Part shown: positions 19,781 through 28,853 of the stretch, piece after piece | Layout: the number at the start of each line of letters is the position of its first letter | Numbering within the stretch: the first letter of the stretch is position 1 | Source: CAWFLT01 sp963816795 | Lineage (GTDB): Bacteria > Acidobacteriota > Vicinamibacteria > Vicinamibacterales > SCN-69-37 | Assembly (NCBI GenBank): GCA_963816795.1 | Contig: CAWFLT010000011.1 | Coordinates: 204,804-268,803, forward strand | DNA length: 64,000 nt | Reading direction: 5' to 3' | Translations under genes and position numbers: made by a program | Notes under the pieces: generated by a model | The model's input: the letters and a program-made list of their open reading frames with translations, nothing else | Databases searched by the model: none | Told to the model about the DNA's origin: nothing

Positions 19781-21603
19781 ATGATCCATCGAGCCATCTT
19801 CTCGTCTCATTCACTCCGGGCGGTCACCATCGCCGCCGCGCTGGTGGTGCTCACGATCCCCGCGCGCGTCGATGCGCAGACCGTCGCCACGATGTTCAAG
19901 AAGGCGCAGGCGCAGGAAGACGCCCTCGCCGAAGACCGATCCGGCGATCGTGGACCTTCGTCGTGCGGCCAACGCGTATGAGGCCGTGGTGCGCCGCTAT
20001 CCGTCGAGCAGCTATTCCGATGATTCGCTGTGGCAGGCCGCGGCGCTGATGGAACGCGCGCACAGTCAAGTCTGGCGCCGCCACCGATCTGGACAAGGCC
20101 GTCAAGCTGCTCGCGTGGTTGCGCCGGGAGTATCCCGCGAGCAAGCACGCCAGCGCGGCCGGCACGAAACTCGCCGCGCTCCAGCCGTCCGCTCCGGCAA
20201 CGGCCGGGCCCGCCGCTCCGCCTTTGGCAGCCACACCGGCAGCGCCGGCGCCAGCACCAGCCGGTGCGCCGCCGGCGATCGACGCCCAGAGCCCATCCCC
20301 ATCGGCGCCGATGCCGCCGATGCCCACGACGGCGCCACCCGCGCCTCAAGCTGGCGCTGCCGTGTCGGTCCGTACGATCACCCAGTCCGCGCTGCCGCGC
20401 GGTGACCGCATCACCATCGAGCTCAGTCAGGAAGTCGAGATTCTGAGCGATCGCGTCGCCAATCCCGACCGGGTCTTCTTCGACTTCGCGAATGCGTCGG
20501 CGGCCGCTTCGTTCACGGCGCAAACCAAGGAGATCAAGAGCCCACTGATCAAGAGCATCCGCATCGGGCGCCCCGCGCCGGGAGTGACGCGAGTCGTCCT
20601 CGAACTGGCGGGCGCGCCTCGTCACAGCGCGTTTCCGCTCTACGGGCCATTCCGGCTCGTCGTCGATCTGGAGACCGAGTCGGAAGCGCGTCCTGGCGCC
20701 ACTGCGGCACCGCCAGTCGCGACGCCGGCCGCCGCCACCGAAAGCGCTCCGCCCGCCGCCACGCCAACGCCCACGTCGGCACCGCCGGCAACGTCAGGCA
20801 GTCGCCCGGTTCGTCCGACGCTGGCGAATCCGCCGCCCGTCACGCCGAGCCCCGGTCCTGCGAGCATCACGAGTCGGGGCGACTATTCGCTCGCCCGTCA
20901 ACTCGGCCTGAGCGTGTCCCGTATCGTGATTGACGCGGGACATGGCGGCCACGATCCCGGCGCCAGCGCGAATGGCCTCAACGAGTCGGAACTGGTCCTC
21001 GATGTCGCCCACCGGCTGCGAAAGCTGCTCACCGCGCGGCCGGGCTTCGACGTCGTGCTCACGCGCCAGACCGACGAGTTCATCCCGCTCGAAGAGCGGA
21101 CGGCGATCGCCAATCGGGAAGGCGCCGACTTGTTTCTCTCGATCCACGCCAACGCCAGCCGCCAGACCGCCGCGCGCGGCGTGGAAACGTACATCCTCAA
21201 CTTCGCCACCAACCCGGCCGCCGAAGAGGTGGCGGCGCGGGAGAACGCGACGAGTGCGCAGGCGATGGGCACGCTCCCGGCGATCCTCAAAGCCATCGCG
21301 TTGAACAACAAGCTCGCCGAGTCACGCGAGCTGGCGACGATTCTCCAGACCTCTCTCGTCCGGAAGCTGCGGGTGCAGAACAAGGGTCTGCGCGATCTCG
21401 GTGTCAAACAGGCGCCGTTCGTGGTCCTCATCGGCGCACAGATGCCGAGCGTCCTGGCGGAGATCTCTTTCCTCACCAACAAGTCGGAAGCCGCCCTGCT
21501 GAAGCAGCAGGCCTACCGCCAGCAGATCGCCCAGGCGCTCTGCGACGCGATTCTCAAATACCAGGCGTCGCTCAAGAAGGTGACGACTATCGCGACGAAA
21601 TAG
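19781..21603 (+). CDS. amiC: N-acetylmuramoyl-L-alanine amidase (AMIN + Amidase_3), two frameshifts
   Basis: An exported zinc amidase that cleaves septal peptidoglycan. The order is a signal peptide (AVTIAAALVVLTIPARVDA), a TPR-like segment (DLRRAANAYEAVVRRYPSSS, then LDKAVKLLAWLRREYPASK), an Ala/Pro linker, an AMIN domain (ITIELSQEVEILSDRVANP) and the Amidase_3 domain. Zinc ligands are seen in IVIDAGHGGHDPGA, the Glu of NESELVLDV and LFLSIHANAS; the catalytic Glu lies in PSVLAEISFLTN. One-base excesses at about 19929-19935 and 20065-20071 split the N-terminal third. It follows ftsK by 2 bp, a sensible division pair. Confidence 0.9.
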
Positions 21604-21616
21604 GAACCCCGAACCA

Positions 21617-21634
21617 GAACGGAGAACGGAGAAC
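21617..21634. repeat. Short GAACGGA tandem repeat
   Basis: GAACGGA occurs twice in direct succession followed by GAAC, just after the amidase stop. It is of the same architecture as the other periodic spacer repeats in this window. Confidence 0.45.
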
Positions 21635-21667
21635 TCCGCTCTTCTGTCGGTGTCTATAATTAAGTGA

Positions 21668-21919
21668 GTGCAACAGAACCCCCCGGACGCCTTCATCGTC
21701 ACGGTGATCAAAGAGCCGCCGAAGGAGACGACGCTGGCCGATGTGATCGTCGGCTCGCTGGGCATCACCGGGCTGCTGGTGTTGCTCGCGCTGTTCCTTG
21801 GGGTGATCGTCTCGGTGTTCCTGTTCAAGTGGAATCGGCGGCCAGGCGGCGGCCGGCTCCCGCCCGTCACTCCGACGGTGTCCGAGCCGCCGGTAACGGA
21901 CTCATCCCAAGCGCGGTGA
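21668..21919 (+). CDS. Small single-span membrane protein
   Basis: An 83-residue protein starting at GTG, with a 20-odd residue hydrophobic helix (ITGLLVLLALFLGVIVSVFLF, about 33-53) followed by KWNRR and a Pro-rich tail. A TATAAT box sits 8 bp upstream of the start. No family is recognised. Its 3' end overlaps the convergent pepA gene by 53 bp. The hydrophobic profile and -10 box support it as real, with moderate confidence. Confidence 0.6.
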   Translation: MQQNPPDAFIVTVIKEPPKETTLADVIVGSLGITGLLVLLALFLGVIVSVFLFKWNRRPGGGRLPPVTPTVSEPPVTDSSQAR

Positions 21920-23396
21920 GCAGGCGCACGGCCACGCCGGTCGCGCCCTTCGGCTGATAGGCCTCTTTCGAGTCGGCCCAGGCCGTGCCCGCGATGTCGA
22001 GGTGGGCCCACGGGACGTCTCCGGCAAACTCGCGCAGGAACGCCGCCGCCGTGATGGCGCCCCCTGCCCTCCCGGCCGAGTTGATGATGTCGGCGATCTC
22101 GCTGCGCAACTGCTCGCGCGCTTCCTCGTAGATGGGCATCGGCCAGACTCGGTCTCCGGCGTCTGCGGCCGTCGTGTTGACGAAATTCACCCAGGCTGCG
22201 TCGGTGCCGAAGAGTCCAGACACCGACCGGCCCAGCGCGACGACACACGCGCCGGTCAGCGTCGCGACATCGACCAGATGCGTCGCGCCCAGGCGCTGCG
22301 CGTACCAGAGGCCATCCCCGAGAATCAGGCGGCCTTCAGCATCGGTGTTGATGATCTCGACGGTCTTGCCGCTGGCGCCCCGCACCACGTCGCCCGGCCG
22401 GAGGGCCGTGCCGCTCGGCATGTTCTCGGTGGTGGGAATGACGGCGATGACCGGATGCGGTGCGTCAAGCCGCGCCAGCGCGCACATCGCGCCGGCGACC
22501 GCCGCACCGCCGGCCATGTCGTTCTTCATTCGCTCCATGCCGTCGGCCGGCTTGATCGAAATCCCGCCGGTGTCGAACGTGATGCCCTTGCCGACGAGGC
22601 CGAGGACCGGATGGCCGGGCGCCGACGCCGGGCGGTGGCGCAGCACGATCACGCGCGGCGGTTCGGCACTGCCCTGCCCGACGGACAGGAGGAGCCCCAT
22701 GCCCAGCTCGCGAATCTGTCGCTCGTCCAGGACCTCGACGTCCAGACCGACGCCGGTGGCCTCGGCTGCCACGCGGTTGGCGAACTCTGTCGGCGTCAGG
22801 ATGTTGGCGGGCTCGTTGGCCAACGCGCGCGCCAGATTCGCCGACTCGGCGAGGATTCGACCGCGCCGCACCGCCGCGTCCGTCTGCGACGGATCGCCGC
22901 CCGGGAGCGCGATCTCGATCCGACTGGGATAGTTGCCGGCACTGGCCCGGTCGCTCTTATAGACGCCGCCGTCGAATTCGGCCGCCGACAGCCCATCCGC
23001 GACGTGCTGCGTGATTCGGTCGCCGCCGGCGCGCACGACGAAGCCGACCGAGTCGGCGCCACGACGCCGTGCCGCGTACCCGCAGGCGGCCGCGACACGA
23101 CGCGCGCGCAGCGCGTCCAGCTCCGCCCGCGACCCGGCACCCACCAGCGCGATGCGCTTCGCGCGGTACCGGCCAGCCCCGACGACCGGCGTGACGAAGA
23201 TGTCGTACAGCTTCGCGCGGAATTCACCCGATGATCGCGCGCGGCCAACCTCTCCTCCCGTCGCCTCGTCGAGGCCAGGCTCGTCGTCGAGCCGGTCGTC
23301 AACGCCATGGACGGGAATGAACAGGATGTCGACAGTCAGATCGTGCGCGGGAAGAACGGTGCCGGTGAACGTCACAGGGGAAAAATCATACTTCAC
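21867..23396 (-). CDS. pepA: Leucyl aminopeptidase (M17)
   Basis: A cytosolic two-metal aminopeptidase of 509 residues. The C-terminal catalytic domain shows the metal-binding GLVGKGITFDTGGISIKP, MKNDMAGGAAVAGAM, the signature NTDAEGRLILGD (about 348-359) and LTGACVVALG. The N-terminal macro-like domain is more variable. It overlaps the upstream JAMM-protease gene by 11 bp, and both probably form a peptide-turnover operon with the synthetase gene above. Confidence 0.96.
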   Translation of the reverse strand: MKYDFSPVTFTGTVLPAHDLTVDILFIPVHGVDDRLDDEPGLDEATGGEVGRARSSGEFRAKLYDIFVTPVVGAGRYRAKRIALVGAGSRAELDALRARRVAAACGYAARRRGADSVGFVVRAGGDRITQHVADGLSAAEFDGGVYKSDRASAGNYPSRIEIALPGGDPSQTDAAVRRGRILAESANLARALANEPANILTPTEFANRVAAEATGVGLDVEVLDERQIRELGMGLLLSVGQGSAEPPRVIVLRHRPASAPGHPVLGLVGKGITFDTGGISIKPADGMERMKNDMAGGAAVAGAMCALARLDAPHPVIAVIPTTENMPSGTALRPGDVVRGASGKTVEIINTDAEGRLILGDGLWYAQRLGATHLVDVATLTGACVVALGRSVSGLFGTDAAWVNFVNTTAADAGDRVWPMPIYEEAREQLRSEIADIINSAGRAGGAITAAAFLREFAGDVPWAHLDIAGTAWADSKEAYQPKGATGVAVRLLTALGMSPLPAARTPSE

Positions 23397-23835
23397 CCGC
23401 CGGCGAACGCGCCCGCTCGACTGGGCGCCACGCGATCGGCACGGCGACGCCGGCGCCGTGGCGAATCACGAACGCGCGAACCTCAGCGCGACGCGCCGTC
23501 AGACCGATCACGACGTGGACCCAGTCGGGATAATGCGCTTCACGGACGTCGGTCTCCGACAGCCTCGCCGGCCCCGCCGGGTGCGAGTGATAGACGCCGA
23601 TGATCTGGAGTGCCGGCACGAACGTGCGCAGGACCCGCCGCAGTTCGATGTGCGCGGCATCGCTGACGCGAAACCGAGCCGGGTGTCGATCGACGTTGGT
23701 CATGGCGACGGCGTACTCGACGCGTCGCCCGTGGCCGACGAGCAGCCCGCAGCACTCACGCGGCCGCTGCGCCCGGGCCTCTGCCACCAACCGCTTGCGA
23801 AGGACGGCCGGCATGACCACGACCGGCTCCCTCAC
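23386..23835 (-). CDS. JAMM/MPN (Mov34) metalloprotease family protein
   Basis: A 149-residue JAB-domain protein. PRECCGLLVG supplies the conserved Glu, and YHSHPAGPARLSETD is the HxHx(n)SxxD metal motif, so the JAMM residues are complete. Stand-alone bacterial members may process sulfur-carrier proteins or ubiquitin-like tails; no such partner is adjacent. It overlaps the synthetase gene upstream by 4 bp. Confidence 0.88.
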   Translation of the reverse strand: MREPVVVMPAVLRKRLVAEARAQRPRECCGLLVGHGRRVEYAVAMTNVDRHPARFRVSDAAHIELRRVLRTFVPALQIIGVYHSHPAGPARLSETDVREAHYPDWVHVVIGLTARRAEVRAFVIRHGAGVAVPIAWRPVERARSPAGEV

Positions 23836-25777
23836 GTGCGAAGCTCCGGTACGTCGCGGTACAGCTCGAGCGCCTCCGGATTGGCAAGCGCTTCGCGGTT
23901 CTTGACCGGCCGGCCATGGATCACGTGGCGGACGGCCAGCTCGACGATCTTCCCGCTTTTCGTGCGCGGCACGTCGGCCACCTGAACGATTCTTGCCGGC
24001 ACATGTCGAGGCGTGGTGTTCGAACGGATTTGCGCGCTGATCCTCTTGCGTAATTCGTCATCGAGTGTCGTCCCTGGCGCGAGCCGCACGAACAGCACAA
24101 TCCGTTCGTCTCCTTCCCATTCCTGGCCAACCGCCAGGCTCTCGACGATCTCCGGAAGCTGCTCGACCTGCCGGTAGATCTCAGCCGTGCCGATCCGGAC
24201 CCCGCCAGGGTTGAGCGTGGCATCCGACCGGCCGTAGATGATCAGGCCGTCGTGCTCTGTGCGGCGCGCCCAGTCGCCGTGATGCCAGACGCCGGGAAAC
24301 TTCTCGAAATAGGCGGCGCGGTATTTCGCGCCGTCAGGATCGTTCCAGAAGCCAAGCGGCATCGACGGAAACGGCCGCTTGCAGACCAATTCGCCGGCGG
24401 CGTCGCGCAGCGGCCCTCCGGCGTCGTCGAAAACGTCGACGTCCATGCCGAGTCCACGCGCCTGCAACTCACCCCGCCAGACGGGCCCGTTCGGGTTGCC
24501 GCCGGCGAAGCAACCGACGATGTCGGTGCCCCCGGAGATGGACGCCAGGTGGACGTCGGTGGCAATCGCGTCGTACACGAAATCGAAGCTTTCCGGCGCC
24601 AACGGCGAGCCGGTTGACGCGATCGTCCGGACGCTCTGCAGGCGATGTGTCTCGCGCGGCCTGATTCCGGCTTTTCGCACCGCGTCGATGAGCTTGGCCG
24701 ACGTTCCAAACAGCGTCGTGCCGGTCCGATCCGCCAGCTCGAACAGGCGATGACCGTCCGGGTGAAACGGCGAACCGTCGTACAGCACGAGCGACGCTTC
24801 CGACGCGAGTGCAGTGACGAGCCAGTTCCACATCATCCAGCTGCACGTCGTGAAATAGAAGACACGATCGTCCCGGCGGATGTCGCAGTGGAACTGATGC
24901 TCCTTCAGATGCTGGACGAGCGTCCCGCCGGCGCCGTGGATGATGCACTTCGGCACGCCGGTGGTGCCGGACGAGTACAGGATGTACAGCGGATGGTTGA
25001 ACGGCAGGCGCTCGAATGTCAGCTCGGCGTCTTGGCGCCCAGCCAAGGACTCGTAACGACGCAGGAGGGCCGGCTTCAGCCGGCCTGTCGGCGGGCTGAA
25101 GCCCGCCCCTCCTTCACCATCACGACCTCGCGCACGCTCGGCAGACCCTGGAGGATGTCTGCGACCTTGGCGCGACAGTCGAACCACTTGCCGCCGTACT
25201 GATAGCCGTCGACGGCGAAGAACACCACCGGCTCGATCTGGCCGAAGCGATCGAGCACGCCCTGCACGCCAAAGTCCGGCGAGCACGACGACCAGACCGC
25301 GCCGATGGCTGCGGCGCCGAGGGCGGCGACGATCGCTTCAGGCGTGTTCGTGAGCATGCCGGCGACGCGGTCGCCGGGTTTGACGCCGGCGGCGCGAAGC
25401 GACCGGCTGGCGCGTGCGACGTCCTGCGCCAACTCGGCATAGGTGATCGCGCGCTCGGCACCTGACTCGACGGTCGAGTAGATCGCCACGGCGTCGTCCC
25501 GTCGCCGCAGGATGTTTTCAGTGAAATTGATGGCGGCGTCGGGAAAGTAGCGCGCACCCGGCATGCGCTGGGGATGCTCGACGACACGCGCACCCCGGTC
25601 GCCGATCACCCCGCAGAACGTCCACACGCTCGACCAGAAGGCGGCGTCTTCTACGGACCATCGGTGCAGCGCCGCATAGCCTTCAGGCGTTTCGGCGGGC
25701 TGCCCCACCATCCGGCCGAACGCGGTGAGCCGCGTCGATTCGACGCGGTGCGGAGAAGGAGTCCAGAGCGGCGGCAT
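23832..25777 (-). pseudogene. aacS: Acetoacetyl-CoA synthetase, interrupted by a palindromic element
   Basis: An ATP-dependent acyl-CoA ligase for acetoacetate. The N-terminal part (MPPLWTPSPHRVEST to LPSVREVVMV) has GAVWSSCSPDFG and GMLTNTPEAIVAALG. The C-terminal part has the AMP motif ILYSSGTTGVPK, CSWMMWNWL, GRSDATLNPGGVRIG and TKSGKIVE. Between them the frame runs into a 51-bp double-hairpin repeat that ends in a stop. The two halves differ in frame by two bases, which a 53-bp insertion would give. The conserved catalytic parts are otherwise intact. Confidence 0.88.
25063..25113. repeat. Double-hairpin REP/MITE-like element inside aacS
   Basis: Outer AGGAGG / CCTCCT ends enclose two perfect hairpins: GGCCGGCT-TC-AGCCGGCC (25068-25085) and GGCGGGCT-GA-AGCCCGCC (25090-25107), separated by TGTC. 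The architecture is that of REP doublets mobilised by REP-associated transposases. It falls in the non-conserved linker of the synthetase. Confidence 0.75.
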
Positions 25778-25789
25778 GCGCGTGGTCGA

Positions 25790-26656
25790 TCAGGCGCGGG
25801 GCAACGAGACCTCGTTCAGTTCACGCCGCCATCGATGCGCGTTGCCGAAGAGCCGGTCGATGCCGCGTCGATCGCCGATCGCGGGCCCTTCGGGAAGCTC
25901 GGCCTGCAGCGCCCGCAACGCCTCGGTCACGAAGTCGGCGTTGGTCGAAAAGATTTCCTGCCAAATGTCCGGCGGACTCGACGAGATGCGCGTCATATCT
26001 CTGAACGCAGGGCCGGCCAGTCCGAGCCCGCTGCGCCCGCATGCGCTTCCCGCCGCCGACATCAGGGCATCAGCCACCAACTGCGGTACGTGGCTCACGT
26101 AGGCCATGGTGCGATCGTGTGCGACCGCGTCGGTCGCGTGCGGCGTGGCGCCGAGCGCGTCGGCGAGCGATTCGACGACTGCCACGGCGTCGCGGTCATC
26201 TGATTCGTCGACGATCACCCACGGCCGCCCGGCAAAAAGATCCGCGCGCGCGTATTCCAGGCCCCCCAGTTCGGCGCCGGCCACCGGATGCCCGCCGACG
26301 AATCGCCGCAGGCCGGCGGCTTTCGCGGCGTGGAGAATCTGTCGCTTCGTCGAGCCGACGTCGGTGACCACCGCGTCGATTCCCGCGCGCGCGGTTTCGT
26401 CGATGAGCGTGAGGATGCCGGGAATCGGCGCGGCAAGCAGGACCAGGTCGCAGGTGCGAAATGCCGCCACCGAGTCGGCGCCAGTGTCGATCGCGCCAAG
26501 AGCGATCGCCCGCTCGAGCACTTCCGGGCGATCGACGCCGGTCAGCCGCACGGCCGGCCATGCCGCACGCACGCCGAGCGCCACCGAGCCGCCAATCAGG
26601 CCGAGGCCGGCGATGCCGATGTGGCCGACGGGCGGCGTGCGCGTGGGGCTGGCCAT
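25790..26656 (-). CDS. tyrA: Prephenate dehydrogenase (tyrosine branch)
   Basis: It oxidatively decarboxylates prephenate to 4-hydroxyphenylpyruvate. The 288-residue protein has the NAD-binding IGIAGLGLIGGSVALG, DVGSTKRQI, FVGGHPVAGAELGG with the catalytic His, and SHVPQLVADAL. No fused chorismate mutase or ACT domain is present; a separate mutase lies upstream. It is the last gene of the aromatic operon, 4 bp after aroF. Confidence 0.95.
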   Translation of the reverse strand: MASPTRTPPVGHIGIAGLGLIGGSVALGVRAAWPAVRLTGVDRPEVLERAIALGAIDTGADSVAAFRTCDLVLLAAPIPGILTLIDETARAGIDAVVTDVGSTKRQILHAAKAAGLRRFVGGHPVAGAELGGLEYARADLFAGRPWVIVDESDDRDAVAVVESLADALGATPHATDAVAHDRTMAYVSHVPQLVADALMSAAGSACGRSGLGLAGPAFRDMTRISSSPPDIWQEIFSTNADFVTEALRALQAELPEGPAIGDRRGIDRLFGNAHRWRRELNEVSLPRA

Positions 26657-26660
26657 CGGC

Positions 26661-27707
26661 TCAGCGGCTCCACCCGCGCCGGGCGACCGGCTCCACGCAG
26701 ATACTTCGGCCGATCGCCGGGGCGATCACCCGCAACTCCGCCATCAGCCGTTCGAACTGCGCCGGGAAGAGCGACTGTGCGCCGTCCGACCGCGCATGGT
26801 CGGGGTCGCAATGGACTTCGATCAGCAGTCCGTCGGCGCCAGCGGCGACTGCCGCCCGGGCCATCGACGCGACCTTGTCGCGCCGGCCGGTGCCGTGGCT
26901 CGGGTCCACGATGATCGGCAGGTGGCTGAGCTTCTGCACGACCGGAATCGCGGAGATGTCGAGCGTGTTGCGGGTGTAGCTCTCGAACGTGCGGATGCCG
27001 CGTTCACACAGCATGACGTCCTTGTTGCCGCCGGCCAGCACGTACTCGGCCGAGAGCAGCCATTCTTCGATCGTCGCCGAGATGCCTCGCTTGAGGAGCA
27101 CGGGCGTACGCGACCGGCCGAGCTCGCGCAGCAGCGAATAGTTCTGCATGTTGCGGGCGCCGACCTGGAGGATGTGAGCGTAGCGCTCAACCAATTCGAT
27201 CTGCCCGATCTCCATGACCTCGGTGATGAGCTTGAGGTCGTGCCGATCCGCGGCCGCCCGCAACATCTTCAGCCCGGCCTCCCCCAGCCCCTGAAAGCTG
27301 TACGGAGAACTGCGCGGCTTGAATGCCCCGCCGCGCAGGACTTTGGCCCCCGCCCGCTTGACCGCGGACGTCGTGGCCTCGACCTGCTCTTCCGTCTCCG
27401 CCGAGCAGGGGCCCGCCATGACGACGACCTCGTCACCGCCGATGCGGACGTCGCCGATCGTCACCACCGTGTTCTCGGGCCTGAAGGTCCGGCTGGCGAG
27501 CTTGTACGGCTCGGTGATGCGCAACACTTCGTGCACGCCTTCCTGCACGGCGAGCAGTTGCGTGTCGCCCACACCCTCGCCGACCGCACCGATGACGGTC
27601 CGGGACGAGCCGGTTGACCGATGCACGTCGAAGCCCATTTCGACGAGTTGGGCGATGACGGACTGAATCTGCGCTTCCGTTGCCCGTTCTTCCATGACCA
27701 CGACCAT
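26661..27707 (-). CDS. aroF: 3-deoxy-7-phosphoheptulonate (DAHP) synthase, class I-beta
   Basis: The first step of the shikimate pathway: phosphoenolpyruvate plus erythrose 4-phosphate. The 348-residue protein has an N-terminal ferredoxin-like regulatory domain (about 1-75) and the TIM barrel with VVMAGPCSAE, LRGGAFKPRSSPYSFQG, PVLLKRGISATIEEW and IVDPSHGTGRRD. It is the Thermotoga/Bacillus-type enzyme. A stand-alone chorismate mutase is encoded just upstream; interaction of the two for feedback control is known in related enzymes and is plausible here. Confidence 0.96.
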   Translation of the reverse strand: MVVVMEERATEAQIQSVIAQLVEMGFDVHRSTGSSRTVIGAVGEGVGDTQLLAVQEGVHEVLRITEPYKLASRTFRPENTVVTIGDVRIGGDEVVVMAGPCSAETEEQVEATTSAVKRAGAKVLRGGAFKPRSSPYSFQGLGEAGLKMLRAAADRHDLKLITEVMEIGQIELVERYAHILQVGARNMQNYSLLRELGRSRTPVLLKRGISATIEEWLLSAEYVLAGGNKDVMLCERGIRTFESYTRNTLDISAIPVVQKLSHLPIIVDPSHGTGRRDKVASMARAAVAAGADGLLIEVHCDPDHARSDGAQSLFPAQFERLMAELRVIAPAIGRSICVEPVARRGWSR

Positions 27708-27724
27708 TGCTCTACCTCTTTCTG

Positions 27725-27779
27725 GGGGTCAGACCGGGGTCAGACCTCGGTCTGACCTCGGTCTGACCCCGGTCTGACC
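27725..27779. repeat. Five 11-bp GGTCAGACC/GGTCTGACC units, two direct then three inverted
   Basis: GGGGTCAGACC occurs twice in tandem (27725-27746), then three units of the inverse word GGTCTGACC spaced 11 bp apart (27747-27779). The array can fold on itself. It spans the aroF/chorismate mutase junction and encodes the last dozen residues of the mutase. Confidence 0.8.
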
Positions 27780-28057
27780 CCGGGTTCGCGTTCGCTGGCC
27801 AGCCGCTCCAGCCGGCGCGCTTCGTCGATGATGCGCTCGAACAGCCGCACCATCGCGTCGTTGTCGAGCGGTCCGGCGTTCGCCGCACGCACATTCGAGA
27901 GCACTTCCGCCTCTCGTGCGGGCTGATAGATCGGCAAGCCCGCCAGTTCCTTCAGCTTGCCGATCGCCAACGCGCACGTGGCGCGCTCGCCGAGCAGCGC
28001 CACGAGCTCGCGATCGATCGCGTCGATCCGCGTGCGGAGGTCGTCGATCTCAGCCAC
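27740..28057 (-). CDS. Chorismate mutase, AroQ class
   Basis: A 105-residue all-helical chorismate mutase converting chorismate to prephenate. It starts MAEIDDLRTRIDAIDRELVALLGER. The catalytic residues of the family are seen in RIDAIDRELVALL, AIGKLKE and QPAREAEVLSNVR. The helical domain ends near LERLASERE; the following tail (GVRPGSDRGQTEV) is read from the GGTCTGACC repeat array and is unlikely to be functional. It overlaps trpA by 8 bp. Confidence 0.9.
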   Translation of the reverse strand: MAEIDDLRTRIDAIDRELVALLGERATCALAIGKLKELAGLPIYQPAREAEVLSNVRAANAGPLDNDAMVRLFERIIDEARRLERLASEREPGVRPGSDRGQTEV

Positions 28058-28853
28058 GGGCGGCCGGCTCCTTCAACCAGCGCACGAACCGCTCAGCGGC
28101 CTCGCCCGGCGACGCTCCCGCCGCGGTCGCGCCGGCGATGACCTGCACGAGCGCGCTGCCCACAACCGCCGCGTCGGCGTAGCTCCAGACCTGGGCGACG
28201 TGCTCGGGCCGCGAGATGCCGAACCCGAGCGCGACGGGAAGCGAGGTCGCGGCACGGAGGCGCTCGACGAGCGGTGCGGCGGTGTCGGCGACCATCTCGC
28301 GTGCGCCGGTGACGCCCAGCCGCGAAATCGCGTAGAGGAATCCCCGTCCGAGCCGGCCCGCGACCCGCAGGCGCTCGTCGGTGGTGGTCGGGCTGACCAG
28401 AAAGATCTGATCGATGCCGCGACGATCGAGCCGTTCGCGCATGTCCTCGGATTCTTCGATCGGCAGATCGAGCAGCAGGACACCGTCGACACCGGCGTCG
28501 GCGGCACGAGTGATGAAGGTCTCGACGCCCATGCGGAAGACGGGGTTGACGTAAGTAAACACGACGATCGGCGCGCCGATCTCGCGGCGCAGACATCCGA
28601 TCAAGTCGAGCGATCGGCCGAGGCCGCCGCCGGCCGCGAGCGCACGTTCGGACGCCCGCTGAATCGCCGGCCCGTCCGCGATGGGATCGGAGAACGGCAC
28701 GCCGATCTCGAGCACGTCGGCGCCGCCACGCGCGATCCCTCGAATGACGTCAGCAGACCGCTCGAAATCCGGGTCGCCCGCCGTGACATACGCCACGAGC
28801 CCCTTCCGACCAGCGGCCTGCAGCGCGTGAAACGTCTCTTCGATGCGCTTCAT
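28050..28853 (-). CDS. trpA: Tryptophan synthase alpha chain
   Basis: It cleaves indole-3-glycerol phosphate and channels indole to TrpB. The 267-residue TIM barrel has the catalytic Glu in LEIGVPFSDPIADGP, the catalytic Asp in GVDGVLLLDLPIEE, and the phosphate loops LGFGISRPEHV and AAVVGSALVQ. The ATG at MKRIEETFHAL overlaps the trpB stop by 4 bp; the 59 codons upstream in frame are trpB in another frame. Confidence 0.97.
   Translation of the reverse strand: MKRIEETFHALQAAGRKGLVAYVTAGDPDFERSADVIRGIARGGADVLEIGVPFSDPIADGPAIQRASERALAAGGGLGRSLDLIGCLRREIGAPIVVFTYVNPVFRMGVETFITRAADAGVDGVLLLDLPIEESEDMRERLDRRGIDQIFLVSPTTTDERLRVAGRLGRGFLYAISRLGVTGAREMVADTAAPLVERLRAATSLPVALGFGISRPEHVAQVWSYADAAVVGSALVQVIAGATAAGASPGEAAERFVRWLKEPAARG

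Noticed and set aside
19781..19981. Separate small secreted protein before the amidase
   Set aside because: It is the signal peptide of the amidase; correcting two single-base excesses joins it to the TPR, AMIN and catalytic parts.
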